A stretch of DNA of 32,682 bases from JAGTJU01 sp038257535 (GTDB lineage: Bacteria; Myxococcota_A; Polyangia; Fen-1088): positions 1 through 32,682 of the forward strand of contig JBBSJE010000052.1 in NCBI GenBank assembly GCA_038257535.1, given 5' to 3'. Position 1 is the stretch's first letter; the number at the start of each line of letters is the position of its first letter. The position numbers were made by a program, and so were the translations under genes. Under the pieces are notes generated by a model. That model was given only the letters and a program-made list of their open reading frames with translations. It made no database searches and had not been told where the DNA came from. Below are positions 32,403-32,682 of the stretch, in pieces.

Positions 32403-32682
32403 ATGTGGGCACGAGTTTTCGCTAGCGACGGTGAGGAAGTCGCCCCATCGATGTTGCTCGAACATTTGGCGAGCCTCGGACTCGTCATCGAGGGGCACTT
32501 CCGCGGTGACGATTTGGGCTGGACCAGCGGCAAATTGTTGCTGCCCAAGCATCCCGAATCGCCGGTCACCATCGAACGCTACCTGACCGAAACCGACGAC
32601 CTGCGTGACGATCTCAATAGCTGGGCCGCCGGGTTGGAGGCGTCGTTGGAGTACGCCCCGCAGGCTGGACCGTTGATGGAAC
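32403..32682 (+). CDS. Conserved hypothetical protein, planctomycete-like, 3' partial
   Basis: The frame is open from ATG 32403, two bases after the moxR stop, to the end of the window (93 complete codons). AGAAGGG lies about seven bases upstream. The translation begins MWARVFASDGEEVAP and contains HFRGDDLGWTSGKLLLP and LRDDLNSWAAGLEA. This pattern resembles a conserved hypothetical protein I associate with planctomycetes, where it is small and of unknown role. That recognition is from memory, not from a search. Valine codons are GTC or GTT only, as in the preceding part of moxR and unlike the rest of the window. No domain function can be assigned. Confidence 0.65.
   Translation, partial: MWARVFASDGEEVAPSMLLEHLASLGLVIEGHFRGDDLGWTSGKLLLPKHPESPVTIERYLTETDDLRDDLNSWAAGLEASLEYAPQAGPLME

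Overview
The window looks like a chromosomal segment of a Myxococcota-like (deltaproteobacterial) bacterium. It is GC-rich, with frequent TTG leucine and GTG valine codons. It carries a member of what I recognise as the myxobacterial MXAN_5187 family, large TPR and HEAT proteins, tandem TolQ/TolR-type motor genes and a DUF4175 protein. The phylum call is inference from gene content. The last ~770 bases do not fit: codon choice and the final partial gene look planctomycete-like, so the right end may be a chimeric join.

Positions 1-8131 hold one compact plus-strand menaquinone operon using the futalosine route. In order it encodes a polyprenyl diphosphate synthase (5' end cut off), a MenG/UbiE methyltransferase, a UbiX-type flavin prenyltransferase, a shortened MqnE/MqnC-like protein without the radical SAM cysteines, MqnE, an MqnA-MqnC fusion, an MqnX-type deaminase and a UbiA/MqnP prenyltransferase. 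Six of the seven junctions are 4-base stop/start overlaps, so side chain, ring and final methylation are made from one coupled transcript. MqnB and MqnD are not in the window.

Positions 8128-10326 (minus strand) carry an outer-membrane beta-barrel of the D15/BamA superfamily, tRNA-Lys(CTT), tRNA-Arg(TCG) and a small membrane-anchored TPR-like protein. A 452-base gap with a 12-bp tandem repeat follows. Positions 10779-13237 encode two TolQ/ExbB and two TolR/ExbD proteins, a proton-driven motor cassette closed by a terminator. A HEAT-repeat lipoprotein follows, then (minus) the queuosine enzyme QueF. A divergent control region leads to a cupredoxin-fold protein without full copper ligands, the MXAN_5187-family membrane protein and a large TPR protein.

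Positions 20803-26346 (minus) form a cell-wall group: an ECF sigma factor, an AsmA-like protein fused to a GT51 glycosyltransferase, and a class A penicillin-binding protein. Divergent from it, 26480-32400 encodes a DUF4175 membrane protein, a TPR metallopeptidase and a MoxR AAA+ ATPase.

I saw no insertion sequence, prophage, CRISPR array or rRNA gene. The points most worth a second look are the cysteine-less radical SAM paralogue inside the menaquinone operon, the MqnA-MqnC fusion, the AsmA-GT51 fusion and the composition break inside the moxR gene.
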